DNA of 57,145 nucleotides. Origin: Clostridia bacterium (GTDB lineage: Bacteria > Bacillota > Clostridia > TANB77 > CAG-508). Shown here in pieces: positions 47,266-57,145 of this stretch (positions are counted from its first letter, which is position 1; each line of letters opens with the position of its first letter). The notes under the pieces were generated by a model. It was not told where the DNA came from. It saw only the letters and a program-made list of their open reading frames with translations, and ran no database searches. The stretch spans positions 1 to 57,145 of the forward strand of contig JAAWNJ010000003.1 of NCBI GenBank assembly GCA_022798895.1. The letters are read 5' to 3'. The position numbers and the translations under genes were made by a program.

Positions 47266-48621
47266 ATGGAAAAAAAGACAGTAAGAGATATGAATGTAAA
47301 AGGGAAAACTATTCTAGTTCGTTGTGATTTCAATGTGCCAATGAAAGATGGAAAAATCCAAGATGATACAAGAATTAAAGCAGCTATTCCTACAATTCAA
47401 TACTTAATGGATCAAGGAGCAAAAGTGGTTCTTTGTTCTCATTTAGGTAAACCAAAGCCAAAAGAAATGACTGAGGAAGAAATGAAAGCAAAATATTCTT
47501 TAAATCCTGTAGCAGAAAGATTATCAGAACAATTAGGAAAAGAAGTAAAATTTGCTGGTGATACAACAGGAGATAGTGCTAAAGGAATGATTAGTGAATT
47601 AAAAGAGGGAGAAGCAGGTTTAGTAGAAAATACACGCTTTGACCCAAGAGAGACTAAAAATGATGAAACTTTATCAGCAGAATTTGCAGATTTAGCAGAT
47701 GGCTATGTAAATGATGCTTTTGGAAGTGCCCATAGAGCACATAGTTCAACTGAAGGTGTTGCTAAGAAAATGGAAGAACAAGGAAAAGAAACTGCTTTAG
47801 GATTTCTAATGGAAAAAGAAGTAGAAGAGTTAGGAGCAGTATTAGAAAGTCCAGATAAACCATTTGTAGCTATCTTAGGAGGTGCAAAAGTTTCTGATAA
47901 AATTGGAGTAATTACGAACCTAATTGAAAATGCAGGAATTGATAAAATACTAATCGGTGGAAAAATGGCAAATACTTTCTTAAAGGCTAGAGGATACAAC
48001 ATTGGAGGTTCTAGTTATGAAGAAGATAAATTAAAAACAGCAGAAGAGATTATGAAATTAGCAGTGGAAAAAGGAGTAGAACTAATTCTTCCAACAGATT
48101 TAAAAGTTGCTCAAATTCCACAAGATGTAGAATTAACACCAGAAGTTGTAGAGCAAGCTCCAAGTATGGTAGTGAATGTAGAAGAAGGAATTCCAGAAGG
48201 ATATCAATCATTTGACATTGGAGAGCAAACTTTAGACAGTTATGCAAATGCCTTAGATGGAACTAAAAAAGTAGTATGGAATGGACCTTTAGGTTATACA
48301 GAAGCTCCTAAATATGCAGTAGGTACAGAAACAGTAGCTAGATATATTGCGAAACAAACAAGAGCAAAATGTGTGATTGGTGGTGGAGATTCCGTAGCAG
48401 CAGTTAATAAATTCTTAGATGAAGCAAGAAATAATGGGGAAGATATGAGTGAATTTGATGATAAAGTTCACGCTTCAACAGGTGGTGGAGCAGCTTTAGA
48501 GTTATTAGAAGGAAAACAATTACCAGGAATTGCAGTTATTCAAAATAGAGAGCAAAAAATAAAAAATGATGAAAATCATCAAGGACCTACTACTACAAAA
48601 AGTGTTGAAAAAGAATATTAA
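47266..48621 (+). CDS. pgk: Phosphoglycerate kinase
   Basis: A 451-residue phosphoglycerate kinase, which transfers phosphate from 1,3-bisphosphoglycerate to ADP. Seen are TILVRCDFNVPMKDGKIQDD, LCSHLGKPK, ENTRFDPRETKND, DAFGSAHRAHSST, ILGGAKVSDKIGV and the nucleotide loop VIGGGDSVAAV. It is about 50 residues longer than the common form: one charged insert follows LGKP (about 65-78), another precedes FDDKVHASTGGGA, and a polar tail of about 30 residues follows the usual end ELLEGKQLPGIAV. AAAGGAGA precedes the ATG. Confidence 0.97.
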   Translation: MEKKTVRDMNVKGKTILVRCDFNVPMKDGKIQDDTRIKAAIPTIQYLMDQGAKVVLCSHLGKPKPKEMTEEEMKAKYSLNPVAERLSEQLGKEVKFAGDTTGDSAKGMISELKEGEAGLVENTRFDPRETKNDETLSAEFADLADGYVNDAFGSAHRAHSSTEGVAKKMEEQGKETALGFLMEKEVEELGAVLESPDKPFVAILGGAKVSDKIGVITNLIENAGIDKILIGGKMANTFLKARGYNIGGSSYEEDKLKTAEEIMKLAVEKGVELILPTDLKVAQIPQDVELTPEVVEQAPSMVVNVEEGIPEGYQSFDIGEQTLDSYANALDGTKKVVWNGPLGYTEAPKYAVGTETVARYIAKQTRAKCVIGGGDSVAAVNKFLDEARNNGEDMSEFDDKVHASTGGGAALELLEGKQLPGIAVIQNREQKIKNDENHQGPTTTKSVEKEY

Positions 48622-48651
48622 TGAATTAGAAGTTAAAAATAGGAGAAGAGA

Positions 48652-49398
48652 ATGAGAAGAAAAGTAATTGCAGGAAATTGGAAAATGAATATGCTTCCTA
48701 ATGAAGCAATTAGTTTTATTGAACAAATAACTCCATTAGTAAAAGACACAAATAATGAAGTGATCCTTTGTGTACCATATACTGATTTATTCTATAGTTT
48801 ACTAACTGCTCAGAATACAAATATTAAAATAGGGGCACAAAATATGCATTGGGAAGAAAAAGGAGCATATACAGGAGAAATTTCAGGACAAATGCTAAAA
48901 TCTATTGGAGTGGAATATGTTATTATAGGGCACTCTGAAAGAAGACAATATTTTGCAGAAACAGATGAAACTGTGAATAAAAAGGTGAAATCAGCTTTAA
49001 CAAATGAATTAAAGCCAATTATTTGTGTAGGTGAGACTTTAGAACAAAGAGAACAAGGAAAAGCAGAGGAAGTTATCACAAAACAAACGATGCTTGCATT
49101 AGAAGGATTAAGTAAAGAGCAAATAGCAAATGTTATTCTTGCTTATGAGCCAATTTGGGCAATAGGAACAGGAAAAACAGCGACATCAGAAGATGCTAAT
49201 AATAGTATTAAATGGGTTCGTAATAAAGTAGAAGAACTTTATGGAAGAGAAGTTGCAAATGAAATGATTATTCTTTATGGTGGTAGTGTCAAAGCAGAAA
49301 ATGCCAAAGAACTATTTTCCACTACAGATATTGATGGTGGATTAGTAGGTGGAGCAAGCTTAAAGGTAGACGAATTTAGCAAAATAGTGTTGGTTTAG
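48652..49398 (+). CDS. tpiA: Triosephosphate isomerase
   Basis: A 248-residue TIM barrel that interconverts glyceraldehyde-3-phosphate and dihydroxyacetone phosphate. Lys in AGNWKMN, the electrophilic His in VIIGHSERRQYF, the base Glu in AYEPIWAIGTGKTA, and the phosphate loop YGGSVKAENAKEL are present. AGGAGA precedes the ATG. The last four codons and the stop lie inside palindromic repeat copy 4, so the element appears to have supplied the C-terminus. Confidence 0.97.
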   Translation: MRRKVIAGNWKMNMLPNEAISFIEQITPLVKDTNNEVILCVPYTDLFYSLLTAQNTNIKIGAQNMHWEEKGAYTGEISGQMLKSIGVEYVIIGHSERRQYFAETDETVNKKVKSALTNELKPIICVGETLEQREQGKAEEVITKQTMLALEGLSKEQIANVILAYEPIWAIGTGKTATSEDANNSIKWVRNKVEELYGREVANEMIILYGGSVKAENAKELFSTTDIDGGLVGGASLKVDEFSKIVLV

Positions 49399-49491
49399 GG
49401 ACGTATCTTAAACTGACATAAATAGAAGAAAGCATAATAATATAAATAAAATAAATTTATGTTGGTTTAAGGTACGTCCTTAAACTGACAC
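49387..49491. repeat. Palindromic REPIN-like repeat, copy 4
   Basis: Ends GTGTTGGTTTAGGGACGTATC and GTACGTCCTTAAACTGACAC form an imperfect inverted repeat of about 33 bases per arm around an AT-rich centre. The centre (ATAGAAGAAAGCATAA) is shared with copy 5. It begins inside tpiA and ends 28 bases before the Uma2 gene. Confidence 0.85.
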
Positions 49492-49518
49492 TAATAAAAA
49501 AGGGGGCGAAAATTAAAT

Positions 49519-50169
49519 ATGGATAAGGAGAACAAAAAGATGGAAGAAAACACAGCAAATAAATTAGAAAAAGAAGAGAAAAAATATACTTATGCAGACT
49601 TACTAGAAATGGATGACGATAAACGTTATGAAATTATTGATGGAAAGTTATATTTAATGAGTAGTCCGAGAATAAAACACCAAGTACTTGCAGGAGAAAT
49701 TTTCGTGCAATTATCTTTATGTTTAAAAGGTAAAAAATGCAAAGCATTTATAGCACCATTAGATGTAACACTTTCTAATTACAAACAAGATAATAAAATA
49801 TATAATGTGGTACAGCCAGATGTATTAGTAGTTTGTAATAGAGAACAACTAAAAGATCCAAGAAAAATAACAGACGCACCAAGTTTTATAATTGAAATTT
49901 TATCCCCCTCCACTAGTAGGAAAGATAGATTAGAGAAGATGAATTTGTATCAAAAATATGGGGTAAAAGAATATTGGATTATAGACCCAGTAGATATGAT
50001 AGTAACACCCTATATTTTAGATGAAAATGGCTTTTATAAAACAGAAAAAAATTATGACTTAACAACAGAAGAAATACCAGTCAATATTTTACAGGACTGC
50101 AAAATAGATTTAAGAGAATTTTTAAAAGAAAATAGTGAATGGATAAATAGTACAGCAGATGTTGAATGA
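49519..50169 (+). CDS. Uma2-family (DUF820) putative restriction-endonuclease-fold protein
   Basis: A 216-residue paralogue of the protein at 23825. It shares YTYADLLEMDDDKRYEIIDG, VQPDVLVVCN, SFIIEILSPSTSRKDRLEKM and KYGVKEYWIIDPVD, so the PD-(D/E)xK-type acidic residues are kept. The first 25 residues are a charged lead not found in the paralogue. AAGGGGGCG precedes the ATG; the ATG at 49540, after AAGGAG, is also possible. It is inserted between tpiA and gpmI and flanked by two near-identical palindromic repeats (copies 4 and 5). Confidence 0.85.
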   Translation: MDKENKKMEENTANKLEKEEKKYTYADLLEMDDDKRYEIIDGKLYLMSSPRIKHQVLAGEIFVQLSLCLKGKKCKAFIAPLDVTLSNYKQDNKIYNVVQPDVLVVCNREQLKDPRKITDAPSFIIEILSPSTSRKDRLEKMNLYQKYGVKEYWIIDPVDMIVTPYILDENGFYKTEKNYDLTTEEIPVNILQDCKIDLREFLKENSEWINSTADVE

Positions 50170-50200
50170 AAAGAAAAGCAATAAGACAATCAGTAGAACA

Positions 50201-50300
50201 GTGTCAGTTTAGGGACGTACCTTAAACTGACATAAATAGAAGAAAGCATAAAAATATAAATAAAATTATGTTGGTTTAAGGTACGTCCCTAAACTGACGC
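50201..50300. repeat. Palindromic REPIN-like repeat, copy 5
   Basis: Ends GTGTCAGTTTAGGGACGTACC and GGTACGTCCCTAAACTGACGC form a long imperfect inverted repeat, with an AT-rich centre like copy 4. It lies between the Uma2 gene and gpmI and ends 14 bases before the gpmI ATG, next to its AAGGAG site. Confidence 0.87.
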
Positions 50301-50314
50301 AAGGAGTAAAAATA

Positions 50315-51847
50315 ATGAGAAGAAAACCGATGATGCTAATGATTTTAGATGGATTTGGAATAAATGAAATAGAAAAAGCAAATGCGGTAAAATTAGCCAA
50401 TACACCTAATATAGACAATCTAATGAAAACATGGCCGACTACTGAAATTCATACAAGTGGATTAGAAGTTGGACTTCCAGATGGACAAATGGGAAATTCA
50501 GAAGTAGGGCACACCAATATTGGGGCAGGAAGAGTTGTTTATCAAGACTTAACTAGAATTACAAAATCGATTGAAGATGGTGACTTCTTTAGTGTCAAAG
50601 AAATTACAGAAGCAATAGAAAATTGCCAAAGGAACCATTCTAAATTGCACATTATAGGGTTATTATCAGATGGTGGTGTACACAGTCATATTCGCCATTT
50701 AGTAGCTTTATTAGAGGCAGCCAAAAGAAAAGATTTTGAAGATGTATATGTACATTGCTTCTTAGACGGAAGAGATACTCCACCAGCTTCTGGTGAAGGG
50801 TATATTGCTCAGCTAGAAGAAAAAATGAGGGAAAAAGAAGTGGGAAAAATAGCCAGTATTTCCGGAAGATTCTATAGCATGGATAGAGACAAGAGATGGG
50901 ACAGAGTAGAAAAAGCATATAATGCTTTAGTAAAAGGCGAGGGAGAAAAGGCAACATCAGCTATTAGTGCAATTGAAAGTTCTTATCAACAAGAAGTATT
51001 TGATGAGTTCGTTCTTCCAACTGTTATTTGTAATAATAGTAATGAACCACTAGCAACTATCCAAGACAATGATTCCGTTATTTTCTTTAATTATAGACCA
51101 GATAGAGCAAGAGAAATTACAAGAAGTTTAGTAGACCCAGAATTTGAGGGCTTTGAAACAAAACCTTTAAATTTATACTATGTATGTTTTACGCAATATG
51201 ATGAAACAATTCCAAATGTTCATATAGCCTTTAAACCAGAGAGTTTGAAAAACACTTTTGGAGAATATGTTTCAAATCAAGGTTTAACACAATTAAGAAT
51301 TGCTGAAACAGAAAAATATGCACATGTTACTTTCTTCTTTAATGGAGGAGAAGAAAAGCAATATCCAGGAGAAGATAGAATTTTGGTGCCATCACCAAAG
51401 GTTCAAACCTATGATATGCAACCAGAAATGAGCGCAGTAGAGGTAACTGATAAAGTGGTAGAAGCAATTCGATCTGATAAATATGATTGTATTATTCTAA
51501 ATTATGCTAATCCAGATATGGTAGGACATACTGGAAATTTAGAAGCAGCTATTAAAGCAATTGAAACAATAGATGAATGTGTTGCAAGAGTTGTAGCAGC
51601 AATAGAAGAAAAAAATGGTATGATTATTATGACAGCTGACCATGGAAATGCAGAACAGATGATAGATTACAAAACAGGAGAGCCACATACTGCTCATACG
51701 ACTAACATTGTACCGCTGGTGCTAATTGGAGTAGAAGGTGTACAATTGAAATCAGGAAAATTAGCAGATTTGGCACCAACTATGTTAGAACTAATGGGAT
51801 TGCAAAAGCCAGAGGAAATGACAGGAGAGAGCATTATAGACAATTAA
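50315..51847 (+). CDS. gpmI: 2,3-bisphosphoglycerate-independent phosphoglycerate mutase
   Basis: A 510-residue manganese enzyme that interconverts 3- and 2-phosphoglycerate. The metal site and Ser nucleophile are visible in MLMILDGFG and [16 protein letters not shown], then [33 protein letters not shown], and near the end [26 protein letters not shown] and [14 protein letters not shown]. Length is typical. AAGGAG precedes the ATG, right after a repeat. Part of the glycolytic run. Confidence 0.98.
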   Translation: MRRKPMMLMILDGFGINEIEKANAVKLANTPNIDNLMKTWPTTEIHTSGLEVGLPDGQMGNSEVGHTNIGAGRVVYQDLTRITKSIEDGDFFSVKEITEAIENCQRNHSKLHIIGLLSDGGVHSHIRHLVALLEAAKRKDFEDVYVHCFLDGRDTPPASGEGYIAQLEEKMREKEVGKIASISGRFYSMDRDKRWDRVEKAYNALVKGEGEKATSAISAIESSYQQEVFDEFVLPTVICNNSNEPLATIQDNDSVIFFNYRPDRAREITRSLVDPEFEGFETKPLNLYYVCFTQYDETIPNVHIAFKPESLKNTFGEYVSNQGLTQLRIAETEKYAHVTFFFNGGEEKQYPGEDRILVPSPKVQTYDMQPEMSAVEVTDKVVEAIRSDKYDCIILNYANPDMVGHTGNLEAAIKAIETIDECVARVVAAIEEKNGMIIMTADHGNAEQMIDYKTGEPHTAHTTNIVPLVLIGVEGVQLKSGKLADLAPTMLELMGLQKPEEMTGESIIDN

Positions 51848-51933
51848 ATAATGTTTAAAATTCGAATATGTAATATAGCAATATTATATATTTGAAAAAT
51901 TTAAAATAAATATAACAAAGAAAGGAAAGTTAA

Positions 51934-53238
<1,305 letters not shown>

Positions 53239-53296
53239 AGGATTGTTTTACCACTTTAGCAGTTAGAAATTATTATATGCTTTAGCATAGGACAAT

Positions 53297-53342
53297 AAAA
53301 AGTGACTGTAACAGAATAAAATTTCTGTTACAGTCACTTTTT
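53297..53342. terminator. Strong bidirectional terminator after eno
   Basis: A perfect 20-bp stem, 53297-53316 with 53323-53342, beginning AAAAAGTGACTGTAACAGAA and ending in TTTTT. It serves eno and the convergent gene whose stop lies at 53346. Confidence 0.93.
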
Positions 53343-53345
53343 CAG

Positions 53346-53735
53346 TTATTCAGCCAGTTCCAGAAAAATTGCTTTACTGGGGTGCGCAGAAGGATGCCGA
53401 AAGGCAAGCTGGATAGGTGAATTCTCAAAGAAGAAAAGATGAGTCACAATAAACCAAAGGGGTCTGTGGTCATCATCATAGCAGGGCTCAGAACGTAGGG
53501 CAATTGCGCCAATAGGTTGCCGAGAAGAGCCATAATAGAGTGAAAATGAGCAATTGCCATCGGTAAGGATGATGATAGGAGCAAGTTCTTTTGGACCTGC
53601 TTGTCTCATCAACTCTTCAACAGCAGTTCTGTGCATAAAGAGCCATTCATCTCCAGTTAGATTTTGGATACCATCCAGATATTGGAAAGATTCCAAAATA
53701 TTTTTGCCTTTGGGGATAGTGAGTACAGATCGCAT
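53346..53735 (-). CDS. GC-richer orphan protein of unknown function, probably acquired
   Basis: A 129-residue soluble protein with no motif I recognise (LTIPKGKNILESFQYLDGIQ, ELAPIIILTDGNCSFSLYYG, RPLWFIVTHLFFFEN). AAGGAGG stands 9 bases before the ATG, so it looks expressed. Its bases are visibly richer in G and C than all neighbours. It is the only gene here with in-frame CGG codons read without a frame change: one in SSRQPIG and one in LAFRHPS. Both facts suggest recent transfer from a less AT-rich relative. It sits between the eno terminator and tRNA-Gln, a common landing site. Confidence 0.65.
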   Translation of the reverse strand: MRSVLTIPKGKNILESFQYLDGIQNLTGDEWLFMHRTAVEELMRQAGPKELAPIIILTDGNCSFSLYYGSSRQPIGAIALRSEPCYDDDHRPLWFIVTHLFFFENSPIQLAFRHPSAHPSKAIFLELAE

Positions 53736-53911
53736 AAAAAAGTCCTCCTTAAAAAGTTTTGTAATCTGAAATCCCTTTGCAAACTACTTAGGATATTACC
53801 TAAAGTAATGGCATTATATCATATTTAAAACAAAAAGACAAATAGTTAGAAAAAATTTCAGAAATATAGTAGAAAATTAAATAAGATTGTGATAAAATAA
53901 ATATTATAAAT

Positions 53912-53986
53912 TGGGGTATCGCCAAGCGGTAAGGCAACCGGCTCTGACCCGGTCATGCGTAAGTTCGAATCTTACTACCCCAACCA
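53912..53986 (+). tRNA. tRNA-Gln (anticodon CUG)
   Basis: A complete cloverleaf: acceptor TGGGGTA/TACCCCA, anticodon arm ACCGG-CTCTGAC-CCGGT, T-arm GTAAG-TTCGAAT-CTTAC, discriminator A, and CCA encoded at 53984-53986. The 7-base loop places CTG at 34-36, reading CAG (Gln). The loop is of ordinary size. In this AT-rich genome CAA dominates, so a second tRNA-Gln(UUG) is expected elsewhere. Confidence 0.95.
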
Positions 53987-54039
53987 TCTAGTGATAATAC
54001 GAACAATAAGTGTTCTAATATGGGTAATAATGCCCAACC

Positions 54040-54067
54040 AAAAAAGCACCAGTTATGGTGCTTTTTT
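54040..54067. terminator. Bidirectional terminator after tRNA-Gln
   Basis: AAAAAAGCACC (54040-54050) pairs with GGTGCTTTTTT (54057-54067). It closes the tRNA transcript and the convergent LPQTG protein gene. Confidence 0.92.
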
Positions 54068-54083
54068 ATATGAGTGTCATTAT

Positions 54084-55583
54084 CTATTTTAATTTCTTAA
54101 ATACAAATACTCTTGAAATAGCAAATATTGCAATTATAATTCCTAAAACTAATACAATGATAGTAGCGTAATTTCCCGTTTGTGGAAGTGGATCTTTCTT
54201 TATTGTTTCATCTTTATCAGATTCTACATATCTTACACGAACCTTTGAAAATTCGGTTTCTGTTTCTTGTTTCTTTTGATTTTCATAATTGTATTCTAAA
54301 TCTACTTTAGAGTTAGTAGGTAATATTTTATCAACAATTTCTTTATTATAATCATCTTTTAATGTTAGTTTGTAGCTTAATGTAGCAACTTCACCAGCAT
54401 TTAAAAGTTCAATATTCCATGTAATGCTATTATCTGAATAATCTACTTTTTCTGATACTTTTCCAATATTAGGAGATTTTACATATTCAAAATTAAAGTT
54501 TTCAATAATCTCCTTAGGGAAGTAATCTTTAATCACTAAATCTTTAATAAAAGTATCTTTTTTATTAGCGATATCTTCATAAATACTTTCATTCATAGTA
54601 TCATATAAATTTTCATAATCAATGTGGAAAAACTTACCAACACTTGGAACAATAGGTTTTTCAGGTGTTCCGAAAATTTCTTCTGCTAATTGTCCATAAG
54701 TAGTATTAGGATCAGCGCCTTCTGGAAGAGAAGCACCAGGAACTTTATTGTTAGTTTCATTTAATCCCATTAAGATAGAGTACATATGAATTCCTTTTGC
54801 ACTTAAATCTTGTAATTTTTTTGTAGTAGCCTTTGCTACAACACCTGAATATTGAAGAGTAGTTTCAGTATTTAAGCATAAATTTGGTACACCGTCTGAT
54901 AATACAATAATATATCTTGCCACATTTTCATCTGTAGAAAAGTTCTTTTCAGCAACGCTAAGCCCTGCTTCAATATTGGTATAGGTTCCTTGATCTTTTT
55001 TGTAATCTTCAATTTTAGCTTTTAAGTCAGCTTCTGAATTAGTTAATCCAGATAATAATTTAGCATCATTTTCAGTTCCATAAACTGCACCTTCTGCAAC
55101 TTTTACACTAGAGAAAGATACAAGACCAATTTTTGCATTTTCAAATTTCTCAAGTAAAGAGTTAGTAAAGTCATTAGCAGCCTCTGCAACATAATCTGTT
55201 TTTACTTTTCCATTATATTGTTTTGTCATACTATAAGAATTATCTAATACAAAGAAAACTTCTAAATTTTTCTTTGTCAAATCTTCGTTTTGCATTAGAT
55301 TTTTAACAGTTAAAGTTAAAATAGCTTCTTTTTTCTCTGCATTAAAACTTGTTAACTCTTTTGTAAACTCTCCAATTTTATCTCCGCTAGAGGGATCTGT
55401 AATTGGAATTTCACAAAGCTTTTTTTCTACTAATTCTAAAGTAGTAACTCCTGGAACTACTTGATTAGAGTTATTTTCTTTATTTCCATCATTTCCTGTA
55501 TTAATTGTTACAGCAAATACAGGAGAAGTAACTAGTAACATCATCACTAGAAATGCTATAACACAAGTTAAACTTTTTTTCAT
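54084..55583 (-). CDS. Cell-wall anchored von Willebrand factor A protein (LPQTG)
   Basis: A 499-residue surface protein. A signal peptide (KKSLTCVIAFLVMMLLVTSPVFA) is followed by a VWA domain with the MIDAS motif FVLDNSYSM (Asp at 114), then YIIVLSDGVPNLC. A C-terminal region resembling isopeptide-type pilin or adhesin domains (VDYSDNSITWNIELLNAGEV) leads to the sorting signal PLPQTG, a membrane helix (ATIIVLVLGIIIAIFAI) and a basic tail (KKLK). Sortase would link it to the wall. No sortase gene is in the window. The ATG at 55583 has AAGGAGCG upstream; the open frame begins earlier without a site. Confidence 0.92.
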   Translation of the reverse strand: MKKSLTCVIAFLVMMLLVTSPVFAVTINTGNDGNKENNSNQVVPGVTTLELVEKKLCEIPITDPSSGDKIGEFTKELTSFNAEKKEAILTLTVKNLMQNEDLTKKNLEVFFVLDNSYSMTKQYNGKVKTDYVAEAANDFTNSLLEKFENAKIGLVSFSSVKVAEGAVYGTENDAKLLSGLTNSEADLKAKIEDYKKDQGTYTNIEAGLSVAEKNFSTDENVARYIIVLSDGVPNLCLNTETTLQYSGVVAKATTKKLQDLSAKGIHMYSILMGLNETNNKVPGASLPEGADPNTTYGQLAEEIFGTPEKPIVPSVGKFFHIDYENLYDTMNESIYEDIANKKDTFIKDLVIKDYFPKEIIENFNFEYVKSPNIGKVSEKVDYSDNSITWNIELLNAGEVATLSYKLTLKDDYNKEIVDKILPTNSKVDLEYNYENQKKQETETEFSKVRVRYVESDKDETIKKDPLPQTGNYATIIVLVLGIIIAIFAISRVFVFKKLK

Positions 55584-55767
55584 TATTAATCGCTCCTTAT
55601 TACTTAATATATTCCATTTCATTATAACTTATGCGAATTTTTTTTTCAAGGGTTTTATCAATTTTTGCAGAAATTTACAATTCATTGTGGAAAAAAGACG
55701 AAAGTATGTTACAATTAAGAAAAAAATAAGAGAAAGAGAAGTTAGGAAACTAACTACGAGATAAGAT

Positions 55768-56589
55768 ATGAATAAACAAGAATTATTAAAGCAATATGGT
55801 AAAGAAGAGGATAAAATTTTAGTAGCAAAAATATTAGATAAAATACAGTTTGTAAGTCAAAAAAATCAAGTTCAGACAACTGACTTTTTAGACGGACATG
55901 AACAAAAGATAGTACAAAAAATTTTACAACAAGCAAGGTATAAAACTGCTATATTTTATGGTGGATATGAAGATGCAGAAAGAAAGATGATATATTTCTT
56001 TCCAGAAAAATTAATAGATTTAATAGAGGAAAACTTGCAGAATGACAAAATGATACAAAAAGAAATGAAAGTGATTTCTATTCATCTTCCTAATGATTTA
56101 AAAGGGGAGTATCAACATAGAGATTATTTAAGTGGACTTATGAAATTAGGTATCAAAAGAGAAAAAGTAGGAGACATTCTAGTTAGAGAAAATGGTGCAG
56201 ATATTTTGGTACAAGAAGATATCTTAAATTATCTTCTGATTAACTTACCAGAACTCACTCGATTTCAAAAAGCAGAAATTCTTTCTAAGGAGATTTCTAA
56301 ATTAGAAGTAGTACCAATCAAATTAGAAAAAATGATAATTCTAGTACCACAATTAAGACTAGATGTAGTAATTTCTGAATTACTACATACTTCTAGGACA
56401 AAAGTAAATGAAATTATCGCACAAGAAAGGGTGTTAGTAAACTATGAAACAAAAACGAAAAATGCAACGATGTTGCAAGAGAGTGACTTATTAACTATTC
56501 GAGGAAAAGGAAAGTTTAAAATAGGGGAGATAGTGAGTCAAACAGCAAAAGGAAAATTAAGAGTGGAAGTAGAAAAATTTTTTAGTTGA
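55768..56589 (+). CDS. ylmH: YlmH-type S4-domain RNA-binding protein
   Basis: A 273-residue protein of the YlmH family. The N-terminal region (TDFLDGHEQKIVQKILQ, TAIFYGGYEDAERKMIYFFP) is followed by the conserved HRDYLSGLMKLGIKREKVGDIL, and the S4 RNA-binding domain lies at about 185-250 (LRLDVVISELLHTSRTKVNEII, then VLVNYETKTKN and LTIRGKGKFKI). YlmH binds ribosomal RNA and has been linked to rescue of stalled 50S subunits; in Firmicutes it usually lies in the ylm division cluster, which is absent here. Its GRGKFK loop is typical. Confidence 0.92.
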   Translation: MNKQELLKQYGKEEDKILVAKILDKIQFVSQKNQVQTTDFLDGHEQKIVQKILQQARYKTAIFYGGYEDAERKMIYFFPEKLIDLIEENLQNDKMIQKEMKVISIHLPNDLKGEYQHRDYLSGLMKLGIKREKVGDILVRENGADILVQEDILNYLLINLPELTRFQKAEILSKEISKLEVVPIKLEKMIILVPQLRLDVVISELLHTSRTKVNEIIAQERVLVNYETKTKNATMLQESDLLTIRGKGKFKIGEIVSQTAKGKLRVEVEKFFS

Positions 56590-56791
56590 GACATTTTCCT
56601 ATTTCATTCATAATTTCACTGGAAAACAGTACTTCATTCTTGACTTTTATAAAACATATTGTTAAGATATATATAAATAATATATTTGTATATACCTTAT
56701 TCAAACTTCTGATAAACAAGAAAATAATGAATAAGATTATCAAAAGAGTAAAAACTATACATAAGAATAAAATGAAGGAGCGTACGGAAGA

Positions 56792-57145
56792 ATGAAGAAG
56801 AAATTTATAACTAGCAAAGATTCAATAAAGGGTATCACCCTTGTTGCACTGGTTATAACAATAGTAGTATTATTAATATTAGCAGGAATAACATTAACCT
56901 ATGTATTAGGAGACAATAGTGTATTTAAGCAAGCATCAAATGCAAAATTAGAAACAGAATTAGCTAAACTAGAAGAAAAAGCAGGAATTATTTATTCAGA
57001 TAAATGGTTAGAAAAAGTAGCAAACAATTCAAATGAAAAACCAACCATGCAAGAGATAGTAGACGAATTACAAAATCAAGGAGATAAAATAGAACAAATA
57101 GCAATAGATGGAGATGGAGTAATAGGAATTCTACTTGATAGAGAA
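56792..57145 (+). CDS. Start of a second pilin-like surface protein (cut by window end)
   Basis: The first 118 residues of a protein open at the window end. Residues 12-35 carry the prepilin-type segment KGITLVALVITIVVLLILAG, almost the same as in the protein at 17959, again with Ala at position +5 after the Gly. TYVLGDNSVFKQASNAKLETELAKLEEKAGIIY is the shared coil. AAGGAG lies 12 bases before the ATG. The rest of the gene and any C-terminal domain lie outside the window. Confidence 0.8.
   Translation, partial: MKKKFITSKDSIKGITLVALVITIVVLLILAGITLTYVLGDNSVFKQASNAKLETELAKLEEKAGIIYSDKWLEKVANNSNEKPTMQEIVDELQNQGDKIEQIAIDGDGVIGILLDRE

Noticed and set aside
53912..53986. tRNA-Gln as the possible CGG-reading tRNA
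   Set aside because: Its anticodon is CUG with a normal 7-base loop, which cannot read CGGN.
56586..56795. 69-residue open frame between ylmH and the second pilin-like gene
   Set aside because: It overlaps the ylmH stop and the ribosome binding site of the next gene, has no site of its own, and shows no motif.

Overview
The window is strongly AT-rich and reads as the chromosome of a low-GC Gram-positive anaerobe of the Clostridia type. Supporting genes are whiA, spoVT, an hrcA-grpE-dnaK-dnaJ heat-shock cluster with CIRCE operators, hemW, recD2, a class A penicillin-binding protein with a PASTA domain, an LPQTG cell-wall anchored protein and 2,4-diaminopentanoate dehydrogenase (amino-acid fermentation). 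The pilin-like N-termini (GITLVALVVTIVVLLILAG) resemble those of uncultured gut Clostridia; that placement is inference.

Layout. 1-6122: accessory stretch with an IS110-family element, small hydrolase and DUF genes, two membrane proteins and an ECF sigma factor overlapping a membrane-anchored M23-like protein. 6303-9129: ord, a convergent C39-like peptidase and an EEP-family phosphohydrolase. 9277-17447: capA-like gene, rimO, a 6S-like RNA, prmC-whiA-hemW. 17513-19737: XRE regulator, perfect palindrome, pilin-like surface protein. 20076-25688: CIRCE-controlled hrcA-grpE-dnaK-(Uma2)-dnaJ. 25873-34559: lemA-TPM, PBP1, cysS, DUF1189 protein, ftsH. 34642-44634: DUF1737-like protein, toxin-antitoxin pair, RluA, nucleotidyltransferase pair, recD2, comF, KAP NTPase, YbhN-like protein. 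44873-53238: spoVT, an unknown small protein, and the lower glycolysis series gap-pgk-tpiA-(Uma2)-gpmI-eno. 53346-57145: a GC-richer orphan gene, tRNA-Gln, an LPQTG von Willebrand protein, ylmH and the start of a second pilin-like protein.

Main observation. Six genes (a C39-like peptidase, rimO, hrcA, dnaJ, ftsH, recD2) are each broken by one extra base, and the event is the same every time: a C lies directly before a conserved glycine codon, so the zero frame reads CGG and the protein resumes in the +1 frame as GGA or GGT (glycine). By eye, CGG does not occur in frame in any intact gene of native composition; the only other in-frame CGG codons are two in the GC-richer orphan at 53346-53735. 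No other type of frameshift was found. This looks like recoding: either a four-base CGGN codon read as glycine or an obligate +1 shift at CGG. A base-specific sequencing artefact is the main alternative.

Secondary signals are five palindromic REPIN-like repeats, two copies of a longer structured repeat, two Uma2 genes lodged inside housekeeping clusters, a doubled CIRCE, and a candidate IS110 bridge-RNA region.
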